Source: Tetragenococcus halophilus subsp. halophilus DSM 20339 (lineage in GTDB: Bacteria; Bacillota; Bacilli; Lactobacillales; Enterococcaceae). From it: a stretch of 64,000 nt of DNA. Location: positions 930,001 through 994,000 of the forward strand of contig NZ_PXYA01000001.1 of NCBI RefSeq assembly GCF_003841405.1. Reading direction: 5' to 3'. Shown piece after piece: positions 34,762 through 44,688 of this stretch (position 1 is its first letter; every line of letters starts with the position of its first letter). The notes below the pieces were generated by a model. That model searched no databases, was not told where the DNA came from, and saw only the letters and a list, made by a program, of their open reading frames with translations. A program made the position numbers and the translations under genes.

Positions 34762-34956
34762 TTTTTCTCTCCTTTATCTTCCTAAAAAAATTATAATAAA
34801 AAGAAAAATTTCTGCAAGCTTTATAAGAACCATTTATCAGATATTTCTTTTTTAATAGTTATTTTATTCGACATTACTCAATTTTCCAGTAAAAATTTTT
34901 CCTAATATAAGAAGGTAAAGCTTTTTAAGAAAATTTCGCTTTTCCAGTTCAAATCC

Positions 34957-35012
34957 TTGAAAAATATAGTAAAGATTGTATAATAGAATTTGAAAGGTCA
35001 AAGTTGGTCAAT
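34957..35012 (+). promoter_or_regulatory. clpE promoter with CtsR operator
   Basis: -35 TTGAAA (34957-34962) and -10 TATAAT (34979-34984) are spaced by 16 bp. The CtsR heptad pair GGTCAAA-3-GGTCAAT lies at 34996-35012, covering the start of transcription. CtsR would repress clpE until heat or other protein stress. Confidence 0.88.
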
Positions 35013-35084
35013 GTTTTTTGACTTTTTTCTTTACCTTTTATAAAGATAAAAGAACTTGAACATAAAGAAAGGTTGTGAGATTTG

Positions 35085-37328
35085 ATGCTTTGTCAAAACT
35101 GTGGAAAAAATGAAGCAACCATTCATTTATATGCAAATGTAGGTGGACAAAGACGACAAATCGACTTTTGTCAAAATTGTTATCAAAAATTAAAAAATCA
35201 ACAAGAAAACCCAATGGGGGGCATGCAAGGTATGCAACAAGATCCATTTGGCTTTGGGAATTTAGATGATTTCTTCCGTCAAATGTCGCAAATGCAAGGT
35301 GGTAATTCCTATTACTCACAAACGCCTCCAACACAAGCTGGTGGCGGAAATAACGGAAATGGTGGTCAATCCTCAAACAATTCCGGTCTATCTGGTCTTT
35401 TAGGTGAATATGGCATTAATATCACCCAACAAGCCAAAGATGGCCAAATCGACCCCGTTGTAGGACGTGATGATGAAATTAAACGTGTCATCGAAATTTT
35501 AAATCGTCGTACAAAAAATAATCCAGTTTTAATTGGCGAAGCTGGTGTTGGTAAAACAGCTGTCGTTGAAGGTTTGGCACAAAAAATCGTCGATGGCGAT
35601 GTACCTCAAAAATTGATGGACAAACAAGTGGTACGACTTGATGTAGCTTCACTTGTACAAGGAACTGGTATCCGTGGTCAATTTGAAGAAAGAATGCAAC
35701 AGTTGATCAGCGAAATCAGAGAAGCAGAAAATATCATCCTGTTTATCGATGAAGTCCATGAAATTGTAGGTGCTGGTACAGCTGGCGACGGTAGCATGGA
35801 TGCTGGCAATATCTTAAAACCAGCATTAGCCCGCGGCGATTTGCAAATGGTAGGCGCAACAACTTTAAATGAGTTCCGCACCATTGAAAAAGACGCTGCT
35901 TTAGAACGTCGTTTGCAATCAGTACGCGTAGATGAACCAACAATCGAAGAGACAGTTTCGATTTTAAAAGGTTTACAACCACGCTATGAAGATTATCATC
36001 ATGTAAAATATACCGACGAGGCGATTCAAGCAGCAGCTGATTTATCAAATCGTTACATTCAAGATCGTTTCCTACCTGACAAGGCAATCGACTTGTTGGA
36101 TGAATCAGGTTCTAAAGAAAACTTGACCATTCAATACGTTGATCCAAAGACGATCGATAAAAAATTAGAAGATGCGCAACAAGAAAAAAGCCAAGCTTCT
36201 AAAGAAGAAGATTACGAAAAAGCTGCTTACTACAGAGACCAAATCAATAAACTTGAAAAAATGAAAGAAAAACAAGTCAATGATGAACAAATGCCTGTAA
36301 TCACTGAAAAAACAATGGAACAAATTGTCGAACAACAAACAGGTATTCCTGTAGGTGAATTAAAAGAAAAAGAACAAAATCAATTACGTAGCTTAAGTGA
36401 CGACTTGAAAAAACAAGTTATTGGTCAAAACGAAGCAATCGATAAAGTTTCTAAAGCTATTCGACGTAATCGAGTAGGATTAGGAAAACAAAATCGTCCA
36501 ATTGGTTCTTTCTTATTTGTAGGACCTACGGGTGTTGGTAAGACAGAACTTGCTAGACAGTTGTCTTATGAACTATTCGGTTCTATTGATTCGATGATTC
36601 GCTTTGATATGTCTGAATATATGGAAAAACACAGTATATCCAAGCTAATCGGTTCACCGCCAGGCTATGTTGGTTATGAAGAAGCAGGTCAATTGACCGA
36701 AAAAGTTCGTCGTAACCCATACAGCTTGATCTTATTAGATGAAGTGGAAAAAGCACATCCTGATGTATTGCATATGTTCTTGCAAATACTTGAAGATGGA
36801 CGCTTAACTGATGCTCAAGGACGTACCGTAAGCTTTAAAGATACACTCATTATCATGACAAGTAACGCTGGTACTGGTAATGTTGAAGCCAATGTTGGTT
36901 TCGGCCCTGCCCGTGAAGGTGTAACAAATTCAGTAATGAGTCATCTAAAAGACTTCTTTAACCCTGAATTCTTAAACCGTTTTGACGGTATTGTAGAATT
37001 TAAGGAATTAAGCAAAGAAAACTTGATGAAAATCGTTTCTTTGATGCTTGATGATGTCAACAATATGCTTTCTTATCAAAAAATTCATATTGATGTTTCT
37101 CAAGATGTAAAAGAAAAACTGGTTGAATTAGGATACGATCCAGCAATGGGTGCACGTCCACTACGTCGCACAATTCAAGAACAAATTGAAGATAGCATCG
37201 CTGAATACTACCTCGATAATCCAGGAAGTTCAGAACTTAAGGCAGTTCTTGACGACAATGGACAAATTAAGATTGAAGCAGCAGAAAGTGCCTATGTAGA
37301 AAATAAACAAGAAGATGAAAATAAATAA
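35085..37328 (+). CDS. clpE: ATP-dependent Clp protease ATP-binding subunit ClpE
   Basis: The product is 747 residues. The N-terminal zinc finger (CQNCGK and CQNCYQ within the first 37 residues) distinguishes ClpE from ClpC. A Gln/Gly/Asn-rich linker follows (about 40-100), then AAA1 with Walker A GEAGVGKT near 149, a UVR-type coiled segment near 365, and AAA2 with Walker A GPTGVGKT near 484. A ClpP-binding tripeptide-like loop (VGFGPA) is visible in AAA2. ATG at 35085 is preferred over TTG at 35082. It unfolds proteins for ClpP degradation under stress and is controlled by the CtsR site upstream. Confidence 0.96.
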   Translation: MLCQNCGKNEATIHLYANVGGQRRQIDFCQNCYQKLKNQQENPMGGMQGMQQDPFGFGNLDDFFRQMSQMQGGNSYYSQTPPTQAGGGNNGNGGQSSNNSGLSGLLGEYGINITQQAKDGQIDPVVGRDDEIKRVIEILNRRTKNNPVLIGEAGVGKTAVVEGLAQKIVDGDVPQKLMDKQVVRLDVASLVQGTGIRGQFEERMQQLISEIREAENIILFIDEVHEIVGAGTAGDGSMDAGNILKPALARGDLQMVGATTLNEFRTIEKDAALERRLQSVRVDEPTIEETVSILKGLQPRYEDYHHVKYTDEAIQAAADLSNRYIQDRFLPDKAIDLLDESGSKENLTIQYVDPKTIDKKLEDAQQEKSQASKEEDYEKAAYYRDQINKLEKMKEKQVNDEQMPVITEKTMEQIVEQQTGIPVGELKEKEQNQLRSLSDDLKKQVIGQNEAIDKVSKAIRRNRVGLGKQNRPIGSFLFVGPTGVGKTELARQLSYELFGSIDSMIRFDMSEYMEKHSISKLIGSPPGYVGYEEAGQLTEKVRRNPYSLILLDEVEKAHPDVLHMFLQILEDGRLTDAQGRTVSFKDTLIIMTSNAGTGNVEANVGFGPAREGVTNSVMSHLKDFFNPEFLNRFDGIVEFKELSKENLMKIVSLMLDDVNNMLSYQKIHIDVSQDVKEKLVELGYDPAMGARPLRRTIQEQIEDSIAEYYLDNPGSSELKAVLDDNGQIKIEAAESAYVENKQEDENK

Positions 37329-37346
37329 ATATAAGTCCACTGTTTT

Positions 37347-37385
37347 ACTGGAAAAGTACTTTTACTGTACTTTTCCAGTTTTTTA
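37347..37385 (+). terminator. clpE terminator
   Basis: ACTGGAAAAGTAC pairs perfectly with GTACTTTTCCAGT and is followed by T residues. Confidence 0.9.
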
Positions 37386-37471
37386 ACACCTTATACTTTA
37401 TCTTTTTTTTAATTAAAAATATAATAGATACGAAGGAAGAATCAGCTTTAAAGATTGTGAGGTGAATCAAT

Positions 37472-37789
37472 ATGAAGCTAGTAAACGTTACAAATAGTCA
37501 TTCAAGACTGGTCAGGCAACAATTAGAACATACAGATGCGGTGTTAGTAAAAGTCTACACTGCTGGAGATATTTCGATTGTATACACTGAGGCTCCTACA
37601 CATAATGAACTTTTATTAGTAAACAAAAAAAGAGCCATCCGTTCTGAAGAAATTACCGAAATTAAGGAACACTTCTTGAAAAAACTTTCTCCGGATTCCT
37701 ATAATGAAGAAGATATCACAGAAATTGACAATGACGATGACGCTATTGTTGAGATCTCTATTCCAAAAATAATAAGTGAAGCTCCTTAG
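37472..37789 (+). CDS. DUF1827-family protein
   Basis: The product is 105 residues. The opening MKLVNVTNSHSRLVRQQLEH and the central YTEAPTHNELLLVNKKR match the DUF1827 family of enterococci and streptococci, which is often found beside clpE. The C-terminus is acidic. GTGAGG serves as ribosome binding site. It has its own terminator shared with the convergent prfC. Function unknown. Confidence 0.8.
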   Translation: MKLVNVTNSHSRLVRQQLEHTDAVLVKVYTAGDISIVYTEAPTHNELLLVNKKRAIRSEEITEIKEHFLKKLSPDSYNEEDITEIDNDDDAIVEISIPKIISEAP

Positions 37790-37799
37790 TTTTTATATT

Positions 37800-37857
37800 A
37801 AAAAACAGCTTAAAAAGCACTGTCCTTACCCTAAACTGTGCTTTTTAAGCTGTTTTT
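37800..37857. terminator. bidirectional terminator between the DUF1827 gene and prfC
   Basis: AAAACAGCTTAAAAAGCAC pairs with GTGCTTTTTAAGCTGTTTT, flanked by A and T runs. Confidence 0.9.
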
Positions 37858-37862
37858 GTATT

Positions 37863-39443
37863 TTATAATAAACTCTTCAATTCAACATCGGGATACTTGT
37901 CTTTAAACCAACGCATAGCAAATTCATTTTCAAATAGAAACAACGGTTGCCCAAAACGATCTTTGGCTAAAATATTGCGGCTGGAATGCATCTTTTCATC
38001 TAAGTCTTTCGGATCGATCCAGCGAGCAATCTTATGGCCCAATGGCTTCATAATCACTTCAGAATTATATTCATTTCTCATACGATATTGGAAAACTTCA
38101 AATTGTAGTTGCCCAACAGCACCGATAATAAAATCATCCGTCATATAGGTTTGATACATTTGAATCGCCCCTTCTTGCACTAACTGACGTATGCCTTTAT
38201 AAAACGATTTTTGTTTCATTACATTTTTAGCGTTCACCTGCATAAATAATTCTGGGGTAAAAACGGGTAAGTCTTCATAAGCAACTTTAAGTTTTCCTTC
38301 ATAAAGGGTATCACCCACTTGATAAGTACCAGTATCATAAATACCTATGATATCTCCAGCTACTGCTTCTTGAATATTTTCCCGCGCATCGGCCATAAAT
38401 TGGGTGACATTGCTTAATTTTGTTTTCTTGCCGGTTCGTTCTAAGGTAACATCCATTCCACGAGTAAAAGTTCCTGAACAAATACGTAAAAAGGCAATAC
38501 GGTCACGATGGGCAGGATTCATATTGGCCTGGATTTTAAATACAAATCCGGAAAAATCTTCTTCATAAGGATCTAATTTTTCTTCTTCTTTAGTTTTATG
38601 GGCATGAGGTTTAGGCGCATATTCTAAAAAGGACTCTAAAAAGGTTTGCACACCAAAATTAGTCAATGCAGAACCGAAAAATACAGGCGTTTGATCTCCT
38701 CGCTCCACTTTTTCTAAATCAAAATCATCGCCGGCTTCTTGTAGCAATTCAACATTTTCGAGTGCTTGTTGATAAACACTATTTTGTTTTAATGGATGTT
38801 CAGTAGCGATATCTCCATTATCATCTAATGAAAGGAAACGTTGCCCATCATAATTTTGGGGATGAGATAATTCTACGCGTTGATTATGAATGTCATAAAT
38901 TCCTTCTAATCCTCTTCCCATACCAATAGGCCAATTCATAGGATAAGATTCAATATCGAGTAAATCTTCTAGTTCTTCTAATAATTCCAGCGGTTCACGA
39001 CCGTCGCGATCCATTTTATTAATAAAAGTAAAGATCGGAATTCCTCTTTGTTTTACAACTTTAAAAAGTTTTTTTGTCTGTGCTTCGATTCCTTTGGCAC
39101 TATCGATTACCATAACTGCGCTATCAACAGCCATCAATGTACGATAAGTATCTTCAGAAAAGTCTTCGTGTCCCGGCGTATCTAAGATATTTACCCGTTT
39201 TCCTTCATAGTCAAATTGCATTACCGAACTGGTTACTGAAATCCCACGTTGTTTTTCAATATCCATCCAATCAGATTTAGCATAATTTCCTGTTTTTTTC
39301 CCTTTAACCGTACCTGCTTGACGAATCGCACCACCAAAAAGCAAAAGTTGCTCAGTAATGGTCGTCTTACCTGCGTCCGGGTGAGAAATAATTGCAAAGG
39401 TGCGTCTAGAATCGACTTCTTTTTTTAATTCTTGTTTATCCAT
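37863..39443 (-). CDS. prfC: peptide chain release factor 3
   Basis: The product is 526 residues. The GTPase motifs are SHPDAGKTT (G1, near residue 20), RGISVTSSV (G2), [16 protein letters not shown] (G3, distinctive for RF3) and NKMD (G4). It recycles RF1/RF2 from the ribosome after termination. Monocistronic, convergent with the DUF1827 gene. Confidence 0.97.
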   Translation of the reverse strand: MDKQELKKEVDSRRTFAIISHPDAGKTTITEQLLLFGGAIRQAGTVKGKKTGNYAKSDWMDIEKQRGISVTSSVMQFDYEGKRVNILDTPGHEDFSEDTYRTLMAVDSAVMVIDSAKGIEAQTKKLFKVVKQRGIPIFTFINKMDRDGREPLELLEELEDLLDIESYPMNWPIGMGRGLEGIYDIHNQRVELSHPQNYDGQRFLSLDDNGDIATEHPLKQNSVYQQALENVELLQEAGDDFDLEKVERGDQTPVFFGSALTNFGVQTFLESFLEYAPKPHAHKTKEEEKLDPYEEDFSGFVFKIQANMNPAHRDRIAFLRICSGTFTRGMDVTLERTGKKTKLSNVTQFMADARENIQEAVAGDIIGIYDTGTYQVGDTLYEGKLKVAYEDLPVFTPELFMQVNAKNVMKQKSFYKGIRQLVQEGAIQMYQTYMTDDFIIGAVGQLQFEVFQYRMRNEYNSEVIMKPLGHKIARWIDPKDLDEKMHSSRNILAKDRFGQPLFLFENEFAMRWFKDKYPDVELKSLL

Positions 39444-39597
39444 TTCTTATACTGCAAGACTGCTATTCTTACAGTCTCTCCTTTCGTTTCAAACTTTCTT
39501 ATCAATAATTTTTTATGTATGAACTTGACCAGTATATCATCTTGCTGAGCAAAAATAAATAAAAATAGCTAAAGGCCCCCTATTAAATAAAGATAAT

Positions 39598-39629
39598 AAA
39601 AAAGCAGGACCCATTAAGATCCTACTTTT
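39598..39629 (-). terminator. terminator of the CorC-like gene
   Basis: AGTAGGATC pairs with GGTCCTGCT through nine pairs including two G-T, followed by T residues leftward. The hairpin abuts the stop codon at 39631. Confidence 0.6.
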
Positions 39630-39630
39630 C

Positions 39631-41010
39631 TCATCTCCTTGGTTCATCATCTGCAAATTCCTTATGGAAAAAGCGCCGGTCTTCTTCAGGTTCTACTTCA
39701 TCTTTTTTTGTTGGGTCATGAAAGATGACGCGAATCTTTAAAATACGTGGGCCAACAGTTTGTTCTGATACCAAGGTTAAGTTATCCACTTCAAAAGTTA
39801 ATTTTTCACCTTCTTCAGGAATTTCTCCTAAAGCTGTAATTAAATAACCTGCCATGGTATCCACATCAGACATATGAAGGTTGGTATCAAAGGCTTCATT
39901 AAATTCTTCAATCAGCATACCGCCTTGAATAATATATTCAGAATCCGAAACTTTTTTATAAAGCGTTTCGACTTCATCCGACTCATCGTCAATTTCGCCT
40001 ACAATTTCCTCTAGCAAGTCTTCTAGTGTTACGATACCAACGACACCGCCGTATTCATCTAATAAAACTGCCATTTGGCTCTGTGTCTTTTTCATTTCGT
40101 ATAATAGATCATCAATAAAAATCGTCTCTGGAACAAATAAAGGTTCTTGTAATAAAGTAAGTAAATCAATATTAGCAAAACCTTGTTTATAAGCTCCTTT
40201 CAATAAATTTTTTGTGTGCAAAATGCCAATAACTTTATCTTTTTCTTCATCAAAAATTGGAATTCGGGAATAATTTTTCTTTAAGATATCTTCGATGATT
40301 TCACCTACATTGTCATTAATATCAACCATGTAAGCATCCGTACGAGGTACCATCACTTCCCGTGCTACTTTAGTATCTAACGAAAAAACACCTTGAAGCA
40401 TGGATAACTCTTCATCTTCAAAGACACCTTCTGTTTCCATCATATAACGCATCTCATCACGCGTCATTTTACTGTCCTCGTCATCAAATTCCATTGGGGT
40501 AATTCGTGCGAGTAGATTTGTCGATGCTGATAGCAACCATACAAATGGTTTTGCAACAATTCCGATAACACGAATAATTCCAGAAGCAAATTTCGCTACC
40601 TCTTCGGTCTTACTCATGGCGATACGTTTTGGATATAATTCACCAAACACAATCGAAATATAGGTTAAAAGCATAACCATAATGATGTGTGCAATACTTG
40701 TTGCAGCAGCTCCTCCACCTAAATAAGGCGAAAGACGTTGTGCTAATTGTGAAGCAAGAGAAGCACCAGATAAAATATTAACTAATGTGATTCCAACTTG
40801 AATGGTCGATAAAAAATTCGTTGGGTCTTTTAGCGTGTGTAAAAGTTTCTGAGATTTTTTATCTCCTTCTTCGGCTTGTTGTTCGATCCGACTTTTGTTG
40901 ATCGAAACCACAGCAATTTCTGATGCTGCTAAAAAAGCATTCACTATTGTTAAAACAAGTAATAGCAACAGCTGGGCTATCAGCGACTGACTCCCGGGGT
41001 CAGCATTCAT
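39631..41010 (-). CDS. HlyC/CorC (CNNM)-family transporter with CBS pair
   Basis: The product is 459 residues. A DUF21 membrane domain with four helices (about 10-200) is followed by a CBS pair (about 215-335, [31 protein letters not shown]) and a C-terminal CorC/HlyC transporter-associated domain. Members move or sense Mg2+ or Na+. The 5' leader holds a hairpin plus T-run that could attenuate transcription. AAGGAG lies eleven bases before the ATG. Confidence 0.9.
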   Translation of the reverse strand: MNADPGSQSLIAQLLLLLVLTIVNAFLAASEIAVVSINKSRIEQQAEEGDKKSQKLLHTLKDPTNFLSTIQVGITLVNILSGASLASQLAQRLSPYLGGGAAATSIAHIIMVMLLTYISIVFGELYPKRIAMSKTEEVAKFASGIIRVIGIVAKPFVWLLSASTNLLARITPMEFDDEDSKMTRDEMRYMMETEGVFEDEELSMLQGVFSLDTKVAREVMVPRTDAYMVDINDNVGEIIEDILKKNYSRIPIFDEEKDKVIGILHTKNLLKGAYKQGFANIDLLTLLQEPLFVPETIFIDDLLYEMKKTQSQMAVLLDEYGGVVGIVTLEDLLEEIVGEIDDESDEVETLYKKVSDSEYIIQGGMLIEEFNEAFDTNLHMSDVDTMAGYLITALGEIPEEGEKLTFEVDNLTLVSEQTVGPRILKIRVIFHDPTKKDEVEPEEDRRFFHKEFADDEPRR

Positions 41011-41044
41011 AGTTGCATTCGCTCCTTAGATTTTCAATTTTTAT

Positions 41045-41068
41045 AAAAAAAACGTGGTTTTCAACCAC
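41045..41068 (-). promoter_or_regulatory. leader hairpin with T-run upstream of the CorC-like gene
   Basis: Read leftward, GTGGTT pairs with AACCAC and is followed by eight T residues, 35 bp before the CorC-like start. A second TGTGGT copy lies about 15 bases before the hairpin and could pair alternatively with the ACCAC arm. It looks like an attenuator; a terminator of an unseen upstream leftward transcript is the alternative. Confidence 0.4.
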
Positions 41069-41204
41069 AATAAAATGCTACCACAAAGCTTTTTTCTTTT
41101 CAATGAAAACCGATTCACATTACAAAAATATTTATCTTTTGTTTCCAGAATTTTTAACTAGCTAATTTTTTAGCAAAAAGATATAATCTTATCGAGGTGA
41201 TAAA

Positions 41205-41642
41205 ATGCATGTAATTCATACAAAAGACACGCAAAGTCGTACTTATGCCGACGCGTTAGCTATTAGAAAAGAAGTTTTTATAAAAGAACAAGAGGTTCCT
41301 GTCGAAAGAGAAATTGATGAAAACGAACAACAAGCCATTCACTTTGTTTTATATAATGAGCAGAATGAACCCCTAGCCACTGTTCGTTTACTACCTTCTG
41401 GTAATAATATTGTCAAAGTACAACGTATGGCTGTTGTAAGACAAGCTAGAGGTCATCATTATGGAAAAGTTATTATGCAAGAAGCAGAAAACTACGCAAG
41501 TAATCATGATTATCAACAAATGACTTTAGGCGCACAAATCAGCGCGCGAAACTTTTATCGAAATTTAGGCTATCAAGAAGAAGGAGACATCTTTTTGGAT
41601 GCAGGTATTGAACATATTACAATGACAAAAAATTTATTTTAA
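41205..41642 (+). CDS. GNAT-family N-acetyltransferase, ElaA-like
   Basis: The product is 145 residues. It begins with the ElaA-type region in which ALAIRKEVFIKEQEVPVE is a recognisable signature. The acetyl-CoA loop lies in VVRQARGHHYGKVIMQEA near residue 80, with QISARNFYRNLGY after it. The substrate is unknown. ATCGAGGTGA provides a ribosome binding site. It ends at its own terminator. Confidence 0.85.
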   Translation: MHVIHTKDTQSRTYADALAIRKEVFIKEQEVPVEREIDENEQQAIHFVLYNEQNEPLATVRLLPSGNNIVKVQRMAVVRQARGHHYGKVIMQEAENYASNHDYQQMTLGAQISARNFYRNLGYQEEGDIFLDAGIEHITMTKNLF

Positions 41643-41698
41643 AAAATATAATTGTCTCTTATTGATTTATAGCTGTAATACCAGATAAATAAGTAGAT

Positions 41699-41726
41699 AA
41701 AGCAGCCTGAAAACGGCTGCTTTTTA
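41699..41726 (+). terminator. terminator of the ElaA-like gene
   Basis: AAGCAGCC pairs with GGCTGCTT and is followed by T residues. It lies 57 bp past the stop. Confidence 0.8.
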
Positions 41727-41856
41727 TAATTTCTATTTAAAAATTTAGCAGATCACTTCATAGCTCATTGTTTTTCGTTTCTATGTGCTATCGTTGTTCA
41801 TTAAAAATTGATTCTGCTATCCATATCCGTCAACAGAATATATCTTCTTTAACGTT

Positions 41857-41886
41857 AAAAAGCTGCCGAAAAATCGGCAGCTTTTT
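41857..41886 (-). terminator. terminator of the DUF402 gene
   Basis: AAAAAGCTGCCGA pairs perfectly with TCGGCAGCTTTTT, overlapping the stop codon at 41885-41887. Confidence 0.85.
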
Positions 41887-42418
41887 ATTTATGCGACAAT
41901 TGCTTGTAGCGTTCATACCAAATATCGACGTACCCTTCTGAGAAAGGTCCTTTTCCATTATTGATCCAATCAACTAAAATTTTGACATTTTCTTTTAAAA
42001 TATAATCAATATTGTTTGGATAATGCATCAATTTACCATGTAGTTCATATTCATCCACATCCAACAATCGTTTTTCACCATCGGGAAAAACTTTGATATC
42101 CAAATCATAATCAATATACTTCAGCGCTTCTTCGTCTAAAATAAACGGGGAAGCTAGATTACAATAATAGGAAACCCCCTTTTCTCGTATCATTGCTACT
42201 ATATTGAACCAGTATTTTTTATGAAAATAAACAATAGCTGGTTCGCGGGTGACCCAGCGTCTGCCGTCTGATTCGGTAACTAAAGTGTGATCATTTAATC
42301 CGATCAACGACTGCTCACTGGTTTTCAATACCATCGTATCGCGCCACGTTCGATGCAAATTGCCATCATGTTTGTAACTTTGAATACTAACAAACTCGCC
42401 TTCTTTAGGCATTCTCAT
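41885..42418 (-). CDS. DUF402 / YgaC-like nucleoside phosphatase family protein
   Basis: The product is 177 residues. The N-terminal half is a beta barrel ([19 protein letters not shown]), and the conserved acidic stretch [14 protein letters not shown] followed by DVDEYELH is the metal site of DUF402 enzymes related to Ntdp, which hydrolyse nucleoside di- and triphosphates in Gram-positive bacteria. ATG at 42418 is chosen because AAGGTGAGG precedes it; the longer frame starts at a GTG inside that site. Substrate not proven here. Confidence 0.82.
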   Translation of the reverse strand: MRMPKEGEFVSIQSYKHDGNLHRTWRDTMVLKTSEQSLIGLNDHTLVTESDGRRWVTREPAIVYFHKKYWFNIVAMIREKGVSYYCNLASPFILDEEALKYIDYDLDIKVFPDGEKRLLDVDEYELHGKLMHYPNNIDYILKENVKILVDWINNGKGPFSEGYVDIWYERYKQLSHK

Positions 42419-42513
42419 AGCAACCCTCACCTTACGAAACTCGTATTTGCTTGGGTGTTTTACACCGGCACCATAATTATTATAGCAATAATTTTGATTG
42501 TTTGCTATAAATG

Positions 42514-43656
42514 TTATCTAACTTTATGAGTTTTATTGAACTGTTGGATAATTTTTTGCTGCACTTTTGGAAAAACGAGGGTTGAAAAAGACTGTTCATC
42601 TAACCATTTACCATTTTCCGGTGAAAAATCATTTTGTGTACGACCGTAAAAAATAAGAATATGCCATTTTAAATGTGTAAATGTATGAGTTACTTCACCA
42701 AGATGTCTTTTTTGCCATACTACTGGCCATTCACTAAAAATATCTGGTGCTTCATCTTCAGAAACTAAATCCAATGTTAATTGATTTGTGTCTTCTTTTT
42801 GCCAATATTGTTTTAACGCTTGATACTCTTTTACGTCAATCTCTTTTAAAGGATAATGCCACATTTTTGCTAACAGGCCATTTTCCGGACGTTGAATCAA
42901 TAAATGTTCATGCGCATTATTTTCAATAACTGCGGCTAAATAATAGATATCTTTGGGCTTTGCCTTTTTAGTTTTTACCGGAAACTTATCATGGGCGTCA
43001 TGCGCACAAGCATAACAAAACGGCTTTAACCATGGAGGACATTCAGTAGCCGAGGGCGTGGAAACTGTCGCTCCAACTTCCATCAAAGCTTGATTCATAT
43101 CTCCAGGATGCTCGTATGAAATAATGGTACGAAGAATTCCATCAAATATTTTATACGTACTTGATTTGGCGATATCTTCTTCAACGCCAAAAAGACGACT
43201 AATGACTCGCATCACGTTACCATCAATAGCTGGTTCTGCTAAACCAAAAGAAATACTTGCAATCGCTCCTGCTGTATAGGGCCCGATTCCTTTTAAACTG
43301 CGAATTCCTGCAACTGTATCAGGGAATTTGCCATTAAAATCTTCTTGGATTTGACTTGCAGCAACCTTTAAATTCCTAGCTCTAGAGTAGTAGCCTAAAC
43401 CTTGCCAAACTTTTAATAGTTTTTCTTCATCAGCTTCTGCTAAATCCTGAATTGTAGGAAATTCTTCCATGAATCGGTAATAATAATCAATGACTGTATC
43501 TACACGCGTTTGCTGTAACATAATTTCTGAAATCCATACTTTATATGGATCGGTATCCGCGCGCCAAGGTAAATTTCTCTTGTTTTTATAATACCAATCC
43601 AACAAGCTTGTTTGAAAGTCCTGGATCTTTTGATGATCCCACATCTTACTCTTCAT
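42514..43656 (-). CDS. mutY: A/G-specific adenine DNA glycosylase MutY, atypical at the Fe-S site
   Basis: The product is 380 residues. Catalytic residues are present: E44 in [15 protein letters not shown] and D145 in [11 protein letters not shown], with the helix-hairpin-helix [12 protein letters not shown] near 121. The C-terminal NUDIX-like domain recognises 8-oxoguanine. The cluster that normally reads C-x6-C-x2-C-x5-C is altered: S199, C206, W209, Y215, with cysteines at 214 and 217 out of register, so a canonical [4Fe-4S] cluster is unlikely. MutY forms without the cluster are known in some lactic acid bacteria. It excises adenine opposite 8-oxoG. It overlaps recX by 11 bp. Confidence 0.93.
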   Translation of the reverse strand: MKSKMWDHQKIQDFQTSLLDWYYKNKRNLPWRADTDPYKVWISEIMLQQTRVDTVIDYYYRFMEEFPTIQDLAEADEEKLLKVWQGLGYYSRARNLKVAASQIQEDFNGKFPDTVAGIRSLKGIGPYTAGAIASISFGLAEPAIDGNVMRVISRLFGVEEDIAKSSTYKIFDGILRTIISYEHPGDMNQALMEVGATVSTPSATECPPWLKPFCYACAHDAHDKFPVKTKKAKPKDIYYLAAVIENNAHEHLLIQRPENGLLAKMWHYPLKEIDVKEYQALKQYWQKEDTNQLTLDLVSEDEAPDIFSEWPVVWQKRHLGEVTHTFTHLKWHILIFYGRTQNDFSPENGKWLDEQSFSTLVFPKVQQKIIQQFNKTHKVR

Positions 43657-44443
43657 TTAATTCTTCCTTATCAATAAATTGTTGAATCAAGTCAGTCGTA
43701 AATCCTTTCTGATACAACTTTTGCTTGATTTTCATCTTTTTCTTGCCATTATCTTTTGAACGATCTCGCTGTAATAACTTCTGTCCTTCTTTTTGTAGTA
43801 TTTCCCACTCTTGAGCCTCATCCATTTCATAGTCAAGTTGGTCAACAGCTTGCTGGATAATATCTTGATTAAATCCTTTTTTGGTCAGATTCATTCGCAA
43901 TTTCTGTAAAGTTTCGCGATAACTCTTACCGCGAATTTTCTTTACACCTTTTGCCGCAGTGCGTGCAGCAATTTCTTCCTGTAATTCTGGCGTATATAAT
44001 TCCAACGCCTCATCAATTAAATCATCTTGTACTCCTTTTTTACGCAATTGTTGATATAAATTAGACGGCCCTTTATCACTTAAACGAATTTGCGTACGCA
44101 CATAACTCATCGCAAATGTTCGATCATTTAAAACATCAAGTTCTTTTAAACGAGCGACAATTTTATGACGATCTTCTAATGGTATTTCTTTTTTTTGTAA
44201 GTAAGTCCGTGTTTCTTTTTCTGTACGTAATTGATAACTAATATAGTTTAAAGCTTCTTGCAAGCCATAATCATAACTAGCCTGTTCCTTGACGTCAGCT
44301 AGCTTTTCCTCTGATAATTCGCTACCTTTTAATAAACGAAAACGAACTAATAAGTCTTCCGAAACTCTAATTTTCTCTTGGTTATCAATCGTTACCTGAT
44401 AAAAAATACCCTTTAATTTACGGATACTTGTGACAGTAAACAT
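43646..44443 (-). CDS. recX: recombination regulator RecX
   Basis: The product is 265 residues, the long form typical of Bacilli. It consists of repeated three-helix units, for example GLQEALNYISYQLRTEKETR and VLNDRTFAMSYVRTQIR near residue 110, with GPSNLYQQLRKKGVQ after it. RecX binds RecA filaments and limits recombination. It overlaps mutY, so the two are probably co-transcribed, linking repair functions. AAGGAG is visible upstream. Confidence 0.92.
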   Translation of the reverse strand: MFTVTSIRKLKGIFYQVTIDNQEKIRVSEDLLVRFRLLKGSELSEEKLADVKEQASYDYGLQEALNYISYQLRTEKETRTYLQKKEIPLEDRHKIVARLKELDVLNDRTFAMSYVRTQIRLSDKGPSNLYQQLRKKGVQDDLIDEALELYTPELQEEIAARTAAKGVKKIRGKSYRETLQKLRMNLTKKGFNQDIIQQAVDQLDYEMDEAQEWEILQKEGQKLLQRDRSKDNGKKKMKIKQKLYQKGFTTDLIQQFIDKEELNEE

Positions 44444-44516
44444 CTTTTCACTCCTTCTTACACTTCCCGTTTATTTTAACATAGAAAACTATCTTATATT
44501 AGAATTTTAAGGACAA

Positions 44517-44632
44517 GTTAAATTAGCACATTATTATTTAAAATTACTGTTCTTAAAAGAAATTAATCGCATTACTTTTAAAATCTAGTGTGCTTAGTAA
44601 CACTCAGTATATAAAATGCTAGCTAATTTAAC
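44517..44632. repeat. 116-bp inverted-repeat element between polC and recX
   Basis: Perfect 11-bp arms GTTAAATTAGC (44517-44527) and GCTAATTTAAC (44622-44632) enclose AT-rich DNA with a smaller hairpin (AGTGT / ACACT near 44587-44604). No ORF. It may be a small non-autonomous element or a structured leader remnant. Confidence 0.4.
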
Positions 44633-44652
44633 ACATAAGCACAATTAATGCT

Positions 44653-44687
44653 AAAAAAGCTTTAACCCACCGGTCAAAGCTTTTTTT
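44653..44687 (-). terminator. polC terminator
   Basis: AAAAAAGCTTT pairs with AAAGCTTTTTTT immediately beyond the polC stop. Confidence 0.75.
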
Positions 44688-44688
44688 A

